Origin: Orychophragmus violaceus
Lineage: Eukaryota; Streptophyta; Magnoliopsida; Brassicales; Brassicaceae
Direction: 5' to 3'
DNA: 64,000 bases
Assembly (NCBI GenBank): GCA_030180135.1
Contig: CM058232.1
Location: forward strand, 72,470,016 to 72,534,015
The position numbers and the translations under genes are program-made. Shown here piece after piece: positions 22,026-33,744 of this stretch. Numbering within the stretch: the stretch's first letter is position 1; each line of letters starts with the position of its first letter. The notes under the pieces are model-generated. The model did not search any database. It had not been told where the DNA came from and saw only the letters and a list, made by a program, of their open reading frames with translations.

Positions 22026-24687
22026 CTGAAGAAAGAGTTTGTTGTACTTGTCGGTGGTTAGCTCTCGAGGTCGTGAAATCCCATCTGAAGTTTCTGCCTC
22101 AAACTCGGCATGCTTTGCTTTGAGGTTCTTCTCATACGTCTTTGTGATCTTTTGTGCCTTCATGTCAACGCAAGTTCCATCTGGTTTTGTGTGGGTCTTC
22201 AGAAAAACTTCACCGAAACTGACTGGTCTACCCATCTGCTCTTCCTGAAAACCTAACAAAAAGAAATAGTTAAAGAGAAGAATATAAACTTATAGAAGTA
22301 GTAGTAGATAGATGAATGAAAATTACCATTTCTTGGTGAATTTGCTGAAAAGACTTTTGCCAGTGAAGTTCTTGTGAGGACCATGACCGCCACGATCAGA
22401 ATTTCGAGCAGCAGAAGTGGTCTCACTCCTCTGTTTACCTTCATCAGTGTCCCAATAGGCACACATTTCTGTCCAGATTATCTCGGAGATCCATGCAGGT
22501 CACACACCAGCAGTGTGAGCTTTGCTGACCATATCTTTCATTCTCTTTGACAAATCGCCTCAAATTGTGCTTGAACGGTCCTTGTTATTAACGGATCCCA
22601 AATGTGCTCTTTCTACAGCAGAAGCAGCAGAATCACGTTAGTAAGAGAATAATCAAAAGTAGACTAAAAGGCAGACTAATGTAATATACTTACCGCGAAT
22701 TCAAGGAAGTATCGCTCTACTCGCGGCCGAGGCACATGACCCCAACTGTAGAATACACCATCAAATTTTTGTGTGAAGATCTTCGTAATCTTCCGGACCA
22801 AAACAGACTTGTCACGACCAAACCTACAAAGAGAGCAAAGAATCAGAATAAATAATGACTTCTAAGTACCATAATAACTCAAACCAAACAACTAAATTGG
22901 AGAGAGAGAAATAAACTTCTACCAAGTGGTTTTTGGCGGCTGAGGAAGTAGTGGAGAGAGCACATTAGTCCACTGATCACGGTTTGGCATGGTTAGCAGC
23001 CTCTCAAGATAGCGGAGACGGCTTTCCTCGAGATTTGGTTGAATTTCTACATTTTCTTCAATCCCGTCAATCCCATCGTCATCCAATTGGTTGGAATGCT
23101 GAACTTCATGCGCCTGATTACTTTGAGCTTCGGAGTTCTGCAGCGGAGACGACCTTGGCGGTTGAGACACTTGAACTGAATGAGTCGGAGAGGCTTGTGG
23201 AGGAGACTTCTGACCTTCAAACATGATCAAAACACAGAAGTCAGTCACAATCGCAACATTGAAATCATGCATTACAAACTCAGACTCTTACAAACTCATA
23301 CATATACAAACTCAAAAACTCAGACTCTTACAACTCAGACAACCACAATCAGACTCTTACAAACTCAAACACCCAAACAATCTTAAACTCTTTATATCAT
23401 CATAACAGTTTCCTAACGCTTTATATCATCAAAACAGTTTTCAAATATTAGACTCTTACAAACTCAAACAAACACAATCAGACTCTTACAAAAGCAAAGC
23501 TTACAAAATCAAAATCAAACTCTTATATCAGACTCTTACAAAGGCAGATGCTTACAAACTCAAAATCAAACTTTATATCAGACATCTATTAGATTATATA
23601 TCAGACTCTTACAAAATAAAAAAACTATATATCAGACTCTTACAAACTCTATATCAGACTCTTACAAAATCAAACAAACTACTAATCAAGCTAACAAACT
23701 CAAACAACCACAATCAGCCTCTTACAAAGTCAAACACTCAAACCATCTTAAACTATTTATATTGTCATAACAGTTTCCTAACACTTTATATCATCAAAAC
23801 AGTTTTCAAACACTTTATGTCAAACTCTTTCAACCTCAAACAAACACAATCAACCTCTTACAAAAGCAAAGCTTACAAACTCAAAATCAAACTCTTATAT
23901 CAGACTCTATATCAGACTCTTACAAAATCAAATAAACTATATATCAGACTCTTACAAACTCTATATCAAACTCTTACAAAATCAAACAAACTACTAATCA
24001 AGCTAACAAACTCACATGCTTTATATCAGTCAATGAGTCTTCAGTCAAGTTTTAGTCAAGCATCATACAATAAGTCAAATCGTCATATAACTACACAAAC
24101 ATACACACAAATATTCTAAAAAACCTAAAACGATTCAAATCAAAGAAGACACAAACAAACACACAAAAATCTTTAACACACCAAACAAACTCTTGACTTT
24201 TTTCTACAACCTAAAACGATTCAAATCAGACGATTTTAAACAACCACACAAAAAAACACAACCACAATCGGAGACAAATCGATGTGAGAGTCATCTCTAA
24301 GGCCTTATATTGAGGATTCGAAGGGCCTCCCCTCTGAGTTTGAGGGTTCGTAGAGGGACCGTGACCTTGAGAGGTCTGTCTTGGAGACGTGGAGATGTTG
24401 TCGAAGAGCTGAGTTGGCGGTGGATACTGGCGGACATGCAACTGAGTTTGGGTCAGAGTGGGACGCCGTGGTGGAGAGTAATCCGTCGCCGGAGTGAAGT
24501 CGTATTGTGGCGGTAGATTAGAGGGCCTACTCTGTGTGGAAGAGGAAGGCTGAGTTTCGATGGGGGCGAGTGCTACTCGCCCACGACCTCTTCCTCGCCC
24601 TCGACCTCTTCCTCGCCCTCGACCTCTTCCTCACCCTCGACCTCTTCCTCGCCCTCAACCTCTTCCTCTTCCTTTTACGGTGGCCAT
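22026..24687 (-). pseudogene. TNP1-like (Transposase_24, Ptta/En/Spm) gene, N-terminal and central exons
   Basis: Starts at ATG 24687-24685 with an Arg-Gly repeat, followed by a Pro/Gln/Ser-rich stretch. Later exons: about 23230-22921 (acidic, ..PNRDQWTNVLSPLLPQPP), 22824-22695 (KITKIFTQKFDGVFYSW), about 22610-22325 (IWDP.ITRTVQAQF, then YWDTDEGKQRSE, GPHKNFTGKSLF), and 22253-22026 (GRPVSFGEVFLKTHTKPDG). These are the conserved blocks of plant Transposase_24 proteins, probably the DNA-binding regulatory partner of the transposase. Two TGA stops in the RG repeat, a frameshift and a stop near 22490, and the gypsy insertion in the following intron show it is dead. Donor GTAACT after 22026. Confidence 0.8.
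23270..24010. repeat. Low-complexity intron repeats
   Basis: Imperfect repeats of TATATCAGACTCTTACAAA and TCAAACAAAC words fill what should be a first intron of the TNP1-like gene. The motif CAGACTC is not the dyad of the MULE further right. No coding signal. Confidence 0.7.
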
Positions 24688-25351
24688 CGGAGACAAATAA
24701 ATTTAGGGTTTGTGAAAGAAATAGAGAATGAGGTTGAGAGAGATCGAATAGAGAGAGATTGAGAGAGGTCGATTGATTGAGAGATTTAAAGATATCAGAT
24801 TAGAGATGTGAGCGAGAGAGATCGATCGAGAGTGATCGAACATAAAGAGATCAATTGAGAGAGGCGACATAATATTCGAGAAAGAAGAAATGAGATTAGG
24901 TTTAGAATATGTTTCGACACTTAAGACGATTTTGGGGAAAATCAAAGGGGGGAAATGTTCCCGGTTAACAAAAATTTGGGCCCAATCGCCCGGTTTAGTT
25001 CAAAATTGGGCCAAATTAATTAGGCGGGTGAATAAAATTTTTGCGGTTCAGTATAAATTTGGGCCAAACTTGTGGTGCTTAAATTAAAATTGATAGATTA
25101 GTCACTAGTTAGTCGCAAAAGAGTGACTATTTTCCAAATAAAATTTAAAAGTTTAAGTATTAACATACTCATTATGCCAAATTATAATAATGGAAATTTA
25201 ATAAAATTATCAGAAATATGAAATTATAATTATGCCAATTTGAAATTATTAGAAATCTGAAATTATAATTATGCCAATTTAAGAAAATTAAAGAGAAAAT
25301 CATATGATGATTAATTATTCGATCATTAACGTAGGCATTTAAACATATTAA
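24688..25351 (-). promoter_or_regulatory. Intergenic region upstream of the TNP1-like gene
   Basis: Contains a GA-rich, GAGAGATCG-containing leader (24718-24870). At 25098-25130 there is a small group of TAGTCACTAGTTAGTCGC / GAGTGACTA words, resembling the subterminal repeats of the element ends. No TATA box stands out. No gene. Confidence 0.5.
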
Positions 25352-26433
25352 TCAGTACGGTTCTTCATCATCTTCCTCTTCATCATCTTCATCGTTATCA
25401 TCAGAAGACGATAGATTACACCAAAATTCGTCTTCTGGTTCTGCATCTCCGACATCGTTATCGAGATTGATTGGGTTTACATGTTGTACCAAATTCTCGA
25501 GAACAAGATTTTCAGTTGTAGTCATCATTACTGGATCATCATTTTCTTGTTGCACAAGAGTCAGTTTTGCGTTGACATATTCCCCTGAAATATTTCTCCT
25601 CGGGTTGACTTTAACAACATTGAGCAACAAATGCTTCGGTTTCTTCTTGTAGGGATACTGGATATAACAAAATTGCTCCACTTGAGAGGTTGTGCAAAAT
25701 AAATATGTGAAAGTTATACTTGAGTATATATGATATCCAAAGAGTAATTAATAAATATATAGAGAGATATTTATTTACGTACCTAGAATAAATGGTTCAT
25801 ATTTATTGCACTTTATCGATGCAAGAACGTCTACAATGCCAGCAATGCTCCTTCGAGTGCCTCTAACGATAACAGGGTCATACCACTAACTCTTGAAAAG
25901 TGTGATTCTAAAATTAACCATCCCTTCGTACTAAAGCTGTATTATATCTGTTAAGATCCCATTGAAATCAGCTGCATCAAATGCATCACTATAATTCTAT
26001 CCTTTAATACATACACCATATTTACATGTCTTTCGTCCCTCGCTGTGATTTTGTGTATGAAACAAATATCCTCTTGTATAATAGATAGGCTAAGTTCTAG
26101 CCTTATTGACGGGTCCATGCACTATGTCTTGAACCCAATGAGGAAATGGATCTGTGGTGTTCCAGTAAGTAACCTGCATATAAATAAACAAACAATACAA
26201 ATATATAGAAGTATATACACCATACAAAAATAATACATATATACCTAAGAAATATTATTCAGACATAAATAATCTTGCACCCATGTATGATATTCGTCAG
26301 CTCTTTTCCCAGAGAGTTCTTTAACGGAGAGATCTCGATATTTTGCAGAGATAAAGTCTTCAAACATACTGTTTAAGACCAACACAATATATATATATAT
26401 ATATATATGATTATGTTAAAAATTAAATTAAGT
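25352..26433 (-). pseudogene. CACTA TNP2-type transposase, C-terminal part (DUF4216)
   Basis: On the minus strand, pieces in different frames read in order: W.TTDPFPHWVQDIV, GYLFHTQNHSEGRKTCKYGVC, DFNGILTDIIQL.YEG, GTRRSIAGIVDV, KYEPFIL, then the last exon 25681-25355 (FCYIQYPYKKKPKHLLLNVVK.NPR), ending in an Asp/Glu-rich tail and stop at 25352. This is the DUF4216 end of CACTA transposases. At least three stops or frame changes. The N-terminal part lies beyond the MULE at 38848-40982. Confidence 0.82.
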
Positions 26434-26442
26434 TATTTTATA

Positions 26443-28162
26443 AGGGAAATTGCTAAAAATGCTCTCAAAATTGGTTTTAAATAAAAGTGTACCCCTGAAT
26501 TTGAATCAAATGAAAAACTGGTTTTGCGGACTACGGAAATTACCGCGAAGCCCTTACGACCAATCAAAAAACCGGAAAACGCAATTACCATTATAACCTT
26601 TGCCTTTGTCAGACGTCTATTGACGTCTGACCAGTTAGACTCTAAGCGAAGTCTAAATGACGTTCTCAGACATCGCATTGAAGTCTGATACAGGATAAGT
26701 TTGAAAATTTTAATTATAAAATTATAAAAAAATATTTTGTCAAAAAATTTATATACATAAATTAAATATATTCAATTAAGTAGTATATAAATTAAATTTC
26801 TAAATTTAATTTATAAAATTATAAAAAAATATTTTTAGGGAAATTTTGGATCCATAAATTAAACATGGGATTTTTGGACATTTTTAAATTTAAAGCACAT
26901 ATACTTTAGTCAAATCTAACCACTTAAGGTATATTTGATTAGATACACCATGTATCTTTATCTATGCATGACATATGAAGTTGGATGTCATATTTTCATA
27001 TGTAGGGTTAGGCTGAGGGTTTGTGTATTTTCATCCATATTGTTACATTTGCATATACTGGCTAGGTTGTGACTATATTAAACGAGTTTGATGTTTTTTG
27101 TAGGTTTTCTATATAATATGATTGTATTTTAGTAGTAATTAGTATATTTAGGGTATATCAGACTTCCATTTTAGTCTGATTCACGTATATGTTTTGTTAG
27201 ACTTACCGAAGAAGTTGACCACCAATAAGTTACCCTACTTGGGATTGTACCCCATATATAAACGAAAGTTACCAAAATTAGTCTGTAAAAGTCATTATCA
27301 AATTTCTCTCTCTAAAACGGATACTCGCTCTCTCTCTCTAAACACTCTCTAAAAAATCTCCGATAATCCTCCTAGCCACCGCCACCGCCACCGCCACCGC
27401 CGTCTTCATCTTCTTCAAACGTGTAATTACCTCTCCTTTTTCGTCTCTCCTTACCAATCCCTACACCGCCGTCGTCATATTTCTAAACTCTTCTTTCTGA
27501 AACTTTTTGAGATCTGTACGGTTTTTAGTCCGAGTCATCCCCTTCTCCCTATGTACTTTGTCTATGTACTTTCTCGTTTTAGATCCATACGGTTTTGTTT
27601 TTGAGTTAGCCCCTTCTCTGTATTTACTTTGTCTAGATCTGAACAAAAATATAGATTTTATATATTTTCCTTTTATATCCAGACGGCTTTGAGTCCGAGT
27701 TAACCTCTTCTCCGTATCTACTTTTTCTAGATTTGAACAAAAATATAGGTTTCTCGTTTTAGATCCATACATTTTTTTTTGAGTTAGTCCCTTCTCCGTA
27801 TTTTCTTAGTAAAGATCTGAACAAAAATTATAGGTTTTATATATTTTTCCTTTTATATCCATACGGTTTTGAGTCCGAGTAAACCTCTTCTCCGTATCTA
27901 CTTTGTCTAGATCTGAACAAAAATTATAAAATTCTCGTTTTAGATCCATACGATTCTCCGTATTTTCTTAGTCTAGATCTGGAAAAAAAATATAGGTTTC
28001 TCGTTTTAGATCCATACGGTTTTGTTTTTGATTTAGACTCTATGAAGTCTGAAGCTTAGATTTTTTTTCTAATTAGACTCTATTAGAAGTCTGAATCTTG
28101 GATTTGTTTTATAATTAGACTCTATTAGAAGTCTGAAACTAGTCTCTGTTTTCAATTGTTTC
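26443..28162 (+). promoter_or_regulatory. MULE left end, promoter and 5' leader of the GRF gene
   Basis: Contains dyads near the end (CAGACGTCTATTGACGTCTG, 26610-26629), a TATATAAA at about 27254, CT-rich leader, a (CCGCCA)n run (27375-27402), and then four to five imperfect copies of a roughly 100-130 bp unit (27510-28020). That unit contains TCTAGATCTGAACAAAAATATAGG, TCGTTTTAGATCCATACGG and CCTTCTCCGTAT words. The repeats would fall in the 5' UTR or its intron. Confidence 0.65.
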
Positions 28163-28760
28163 ATGGTACACAGGATGGGACGATTCAGTCAGGTTCCAAC
28201 GTCGAGTAGTAGTTCATACGCAACTTCCACATTTCGACAACGATCCGGATCATGCAATGGATTCCCCAAGAAATGTTTCTGCGGTCTGGAGCCTGTCATG
28301 CGAACCTCCACTACTGCCGATAATCCGGGAAGAAGATTCTTTGGATGTCGTAACTGGGATGTAATTACCTTTCTCTGTTATGTAGCCAGTTTTATTTTAT
28401 CTTTACTCATTGGAAATCCGAAGAGGATTGTAAATTTAAAATGTGGCTGTATAGGATGGTGGCTACCATATTATGAAGTGGTGGGATGAGGCTATGATGG
28501 AGGAGTTTAACGACCTCACGCCGAGAGTGGACCAACATGGTGAACAAATTGATTACATCTTCCTTAGTTATGCTGAAATTGCCTGTGTTACCCACTTGGA
28601 CGACGAGCTCAAAAAATTGCAGGCAGAGATAGCTCAATTAAAGGAGCTGTTGGCTGAAAAACCATCTACTCCGACAAATGGCATCAAGTATGAGTATCTG
28701 ATGTTTGCTGGTGCTATTATTATCATCCCGATCATCTTGAGGGCATTTTGTCAGTTGTAA
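28163..28760 (+). CDS. GRF-type zinc finger / coiled-coil / single TM protein
   Basis: Two exons, 28163-28360 and 28455-28760, with a 94-bp GT-AG intron in phase 0. Exon 1 has a Ser-rich start and C.CGLEPVMRTSTTADNPGRRFFGCRNW, the GRF zinc-finger signature. Across the junction it continues DGGYHIMKWWDEAM, the remainder of the domain; the usual third CX position is not a Cys here (GGY-H), so His may substitute. Then follows a heptad-like helix (LDDELKKLQAEIAQLKELL) and a hydrophobic tail (MFAGAIIIIPIILRAF) ending four residues later, like a tail-anchored segment. About 167 residues, intact. A second ATG at 28175 would also serve. Its role in the MULE is unknown to me. Confidence 0.75.
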
Positions 28761-29760
28761 TATGTTAGTCCTGTGAATCCAGCTACAATTTTATGTAATA
28801 TTAGACGAATTTCAGTCATCTTTTGAATTTCCCCACCCTTTCATTATGCAAATTGTCCTCTTTTAAAGCTACTTACCTAAAAAACAAGAAGTAATATGTT
28901 TGAGAAAATAGAGTGTCAGACATCATATGTAGTCTAACAATATTTTGTCAGACTTCAACTAATAAAAACTATAGTGTCAGACATCATATGTAGTCTGAAA
29001 AATATTTTGTCAGACTTCAACTAATAAAAACTATAGTGTCAGACATCATATTAGTCTAACAATATCAGACTACATATGATGTCTGACAATATTAAAATGC
29101 GCGGGAGTTCAATTGTTTTGTAATTTAGGCCCCAAAAATGCCCGGGAGTTATGTAAAAATGTGCGGCAGTTACCTATGTGGTAAAACCGTCGTTTCAACT
29201 GCTCTTATGACCCACATATAAATAGGCTTTTTACCCTTTTTTTTTTACAGTTTCTAAGGAAAAATAAAAAAAAACCCATTCTCTCTCAAAGCCACTGAAC
29301 CGATATCTTTTTCTGGGTATCGTATTATCGTTTCTAGATCTGGTTTCTCTCTGCTCCGCCGCTAACCCGCGACGGTAAGATTCATCGAATCCCTCCTTGC
29401 ATGAATAAACATAGAATAACTATTAGTCCTCAGACAGCAAATCGAGTCTGGCGATAGTCGGCAGACTGCAAGTGGTGTCTGATTATAGTCGTCAGACTGC
29501 GAATAGAGTCTGAAATTTTTCTCATACCTTCTCTGAGTTTTTTTTTTTTTAAAATTCCAGATCTTGTTTCTATCTCCTCCGGTGACCTACGACGGTAAGA
29601 TCCTTCGACTCTTCTCTTCGTCTACATATTTACATAACTAATACTAACCAGATGGCAAGAGATATGTCTGACTGTGTTTGTCTGACAGTGCATGGCGTCT
29701 GGCTAGTAGTACTCAGACTGTTCATGAATTTTTTCCCCCTTGTTGTTTCAGATTTTCTTA
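28761..29760 (+). promoter_or_regulatory. Region between GRF and DUF1985-Ulp1 genes: dyads, TATA, 5' leader
   Basis: 28910-29085 holds repeated GTGTCAGACATCATATGTAGTCTGA units with an inverted one at 29064. TATAAATA lies at 29217-29224. Two copies of a leader segment (AGATCTGGTTTCTCTC...GCGACG|GTAAGATTC near 29337 and AGATCTTGTTTCTATC...CGACG|GTAAGATCC near 29561) look like a duplicated noncoding exon end. The acceptor TTGTTTCAG ends at about 29750, just before the ATG at 29761. Confidence 0.6.
29217..29224 (+). promoter_or_regulatory. TATA box of the DUF1985-Ulp1 gene
   Basis: TATAAATA about 540 bases upstream of the start codon, followed by a leader that is CT-rich and shows GT donors as above. 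Confidence 0.5.
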
Positions 29761-32700
29761 TGGAAGATGTTGAATTCCCACCAAGGATGTTCACTGTTGG
29801 GTATGAACCAAATCCGGATAAAAGCATCCATTATTTTAGTGGACGGAGAGATCTCATGGATGATGTTAAAATAGTGCTGTTACCGGCAGAATGGCAAGAA
29901 CTCCAAGAATCAGAATTTGGGGTTTTTTTTGAAATTCCATGACCTCCATTTCAAATGGTGCTCAAGGATGGTCCATTACATGCTATGCTTGCAGTTAGTC
30001 TGCAAGAAGAAGTTTGAGATATGGTCCCTTATTGGCGTTCAGCCTGCTAGGTTTTCCTTGAATGAATTTCGAGCCATAACCGGACTCAACTGCGACTATA
30101 TTGAGAACCTGGAGTACCCTGAAGTTGAATACACCGATGAGATGAGAGCAATGTGGGAGCTTCTTGGGGTGGATTTCGAATTGGGCCCAAGTTATTCGCA
30201 ATTATTAGAAGCTTGTAAAAACTGTGCTGGTTGGGAACCGCAACAGAGGATATGGCTGGGCTATCTAGCCATCTATGCAACCTTCATTGAGGCTCAACAC
30301 TGGACAACATCCACAAGGGCTGATATGGCTAAGAATCTGCTGGTTCCAGGAACGTTAAAATCATATCCATGGGGAAGATTCGCCTTTAAGGTTCTGATAG
30401 ACTCTGTTAAGGAGGCAAACAAAAAACTCGTGGAAGGAAAAAATTATCAGATCGGAGGTTTTGCTGAGGTCCTGAACATCTGGGTATATTGGGCATGCCC
30501 CAATATGGCGACAACTTATGGAGTGCCCTTCCAGAATGCCCCAGCCACACCATTGCTGGCGTACCACGGATCACGAAGTCGCAAGAAAGTCGATGAAACC
30601 TTACGTAAACAGGTAATTCTTAGGCCGTTCAGAAGTCTGAAATATTTTATTCCCATAAGAAGTCACATTCTGTGTCAGACCTCATATGAAGTCTGAAATT
30701 TGTTTCAGTCTGACATTTTGTTCCAAGTCTCGTATGATGTACCTATGATGTATGTCGTTGTGATATTTTAAATTCTTATAGTCATTTGGGTCCCTATTCA
30801 TTTTGCTATGTGACTTATAATTTGCAGTCTCGCGTCAACAACCTTGTACTCACGGAAGATCATGATGACATCTTCCCCACGTGGGACAACGATGTCGATG
30901 AGGACGAAAAAGTTGATAACCTTGTGAGGGCAATGCTTGGACAGCTTGGGACTGCGGCTTGGAAGTGGGGCACTAAACACTGGAAAAGCGAAGGTGTGTT
31001 CAGGACTCAAGTTGGCGGTTCTGTCAAGCTTGAGATTAAGTCTGAGGATGTTTCTGCGGTTGGTAAGGAAAAACGAAAGGTTGTGGGAGTCAAGAGGAAG
31101 TTGGTACAGGATGTTTCTGATGATGAGGATGAGGAAGAAGAGGTGCAGGAGAAGTCTGGAAAGAGACCTAGAAAAGGAAAGGCTGGTCCCACTCTTGGTG
31201 ATGTTATTCAAAAGATTGAGGATCTGAAAAAATCATTTGAATCTCGGAATGATGTATTGGTAGATATTTTCAACGAGGGTTTGAGACTGATGGGTGACAG
31301 AGTTGATGATCTTGCCAAGAATGTCAAGAATTTGAAAGAGGAACGTGCTGGAGTTGGACAGAAGGAGAATGAGGAGGAGAAAGATACTGCTGGTGGGAAA
31401 GGTGGTGAGCTGAGGAAAGATGCAAGTGTTGCGGCTGCTGAGATGGATAAGGCGGCCGGAGTTGGTGAGGATGAAGAAGATCAACCTGAAGATCTTCAGG
31501 ATCAAACTAAAGTAACTGCTGCTGCAGGAGAAAGAAAGAAAAAGGAAAGGGCTGCCAGGAACCCGAAGAAATTGGTAGTGAAGGTACAGAATCCTGTTGC
31601 TGATGTCGTCGAACCTGCCAAGAGAGCGAAAACGAAGTCTGTGAAAGCAGTGGTTACAGACAAAGATGACCACCCGGCTAAGCTTACCAATCAGACTGCG
31701 GTTGATGATGGGGTTAGTCTCCAAAACCTTCAAACTATGAATACAAATAAGGAAAAGAAAGCTGAGCCTAAGAGAAGTACCAGACTTCAGGAGAAATCCC
31801 TCAAGGGGAAGTAGCCTTCTTAGCAGTATGAGTAATCTTGATTGTAAAAACATGAGCATGACCGAGTTTGTTTTATTTCCCCCTTGTTATTGTATCTGCT
31901 CTGAACTTGGATCACTGGCATTAGACTTATATCAATATTTCGTTTGGTGTGATTTTAGGTCGGGATTCTGTTTTAATAATGTATTTTGGTTACCAGATTT
32001 CTATGGCAGTCTGGTTTGGATTTTGTTTAACACGGGTTGCTAAATTGTATATGCAGAGTCTACCCGAGAGCACAGATCCAAGTGTGTTGGTCGTTACACA
32101 GTCGGCCACGGGCATAAACTTCAATGCTACGCAGAGGTTTAAGCAGGATACTAAGCAGGCAGCAGCTGAAATTTTAATGCAAGCGAAGGCTAAAGAGGTT
32201 AAGCAGAAGGAGAAGGTGAAGACTCCAATTAAACCTGTTGTCCAAGCACAGGTTACACCGGGATATAACCCTTGTGCTGCTATCACCAAGATGCAAGTGA
32301 AGGCACTTAATGATTACAACAAAAGACAGCCGTATGTCTTAACACTCTTAACTAGACGAGTAAGTTGTATGCCTAATCTCTACACTAATTGTCTAACAAG
32401 CGTATTGTTCTTTGTAGGGGTTATCCGATTAGGAAAGTGAACACTTCACTCCAATGGTATTATGATCTTCGCACTCCAAAGGAATGGCTGCATGACACGG
32501 TCAGTATGACTTCAATGGTTGTGAATTAAGAATTCGATTCCAATAAATCTGGTTGTATATTCAGACTTCCTAAGAAGTCTGGTTGTATATTCAGACTTCC
32601 CAATAAGTTGCATGTATATTCAGACTTTCCAATAAATCTGGTTGTATATTCAGACTTCCCAATAAATCTGGTTGTATATTCAGACTCCTCAGAATTCCTA

Positions 32701-33504
32701 ATCTAATGTGGTTGTGTATCCAGACTTCCTAAGGAGTCTGGTTGTGTTTTTTTCTTTTATATTAACACATTTCTTGTCTTGATGCAGCATATTGATGCCG
32801 GGATTGATCTGTTAAGGCTTCGTCAACAGAGCCATCCAGAATGGTTCAGGAGCGATAGGATATGCTTCATTGACACACTCCTTCAGGCACTGTGGCGTCA
32901 ACACTATCCAGAATTTATTAAGAGCGGTGAGGGAGAGAATGGATCAGCCACAACTAGAATGCTTCCTCCTGGTTGTTTTGATTACTTCACTGGTGATCTT
33001 CCCGTGTTCTGCAAATCAAAGAAGCCTTGGGGGCTGGAAATTGATGAGATCTACACCGCACTCCACATGGGCGGAAATCATTGGGTAGCAATTATGATTT
33101 CTATCACGGGAAGGCACGTAACAGTCTGGGACAGCATCCTTTCTGGGAAGACTGATGAGGCGGTCGGAGCGGCAGTGGCACCAATCTGTGAGATGTTTCC
33201 TTATGCGATGCACGTCTTGGCCCCAGCTGCAGATGGATGGCCTTATGCCTTGGATCGTTACACCTTCTCGATTGACAGGAGCAAAGATCTTCCCCAAAAT
33301 CAGCAAACGGGTGACTGTGGAGTGTACTGCTTGAAGTACATCGAGTTCCATTCACTAGGAATGCCGTGGCCAAAGTATCTCTGTGATAGGAACATCAAGC
33401 AGATCAGAGACAGGCTAGCTTTTGACATCATGTCTGAACTCGGGAGAACTGGTGAAGAAGGAGAACGTACGGAGTATGCATTGCTGGACATCTATGGAAA
33501 GTAA
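29761..33504 (+). pseudogene. DUF1985 - basic linker - Ulp1/C48 SUMO-protease-like gene of the MULE
   Basis: Exons by splice sites and frame: 29761-30612, 30828 to about 31811, 32057-32331, 32418-32499, 32788-33504. Exon 1 encodes a DUF1985 domain (QLVCKKKFEIWSLIG..ARFSLNEFRAITGL). Exon 2 encodes a Lys/Glu-rich linker. Exon 4 gives WYYDLRTPKEWLHDT. Exon 5 is the Ulp1 peptidase with His (NHWVAI), Asp (VWDSI), Gln and Cys (QQTGDCGVYCLKY), so the catalytic set is present. Two defects: an extra T in the T8 run at 29923-29930 shifts exon 1, and TAG follows AAG at the expected exon 2 end, where AAG|GTAG would be normal. About 970 codons if read through. In Arabidopsis, related DUF1985/Ulp1 genes belong to MULEs. 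May be freshly broken or contain base errors. Confidence 0.82.
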
Positions 33505-33744
33505 TAGACTTCTGATATCTTCTCCATATCTTTTGGACTCTCAAACACTGTATTATTGCATACATTTTCCCTATTTTCTTTTGCTGGTGTAAGGAACACA
33601 AATCCATCTTTTGGTGTGCTTGTTTATTTTTGTAACACACTTAAGCACTAATCCTAGTTATGTTTATTACTACGCTTGGTGAAATGGAACCCAAACAATT
33701 GAGACAAGTTTAAAAATCAGACTTCTGAAATACCATCATTACTA

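Noticed and set aside
24534..24731. Plus-strand frame with Leu-Phe-Leu-Ala repeats
   Set aside because: It is the antisense of the Arg-Gly repeat at the start of the TNP1-like gene.
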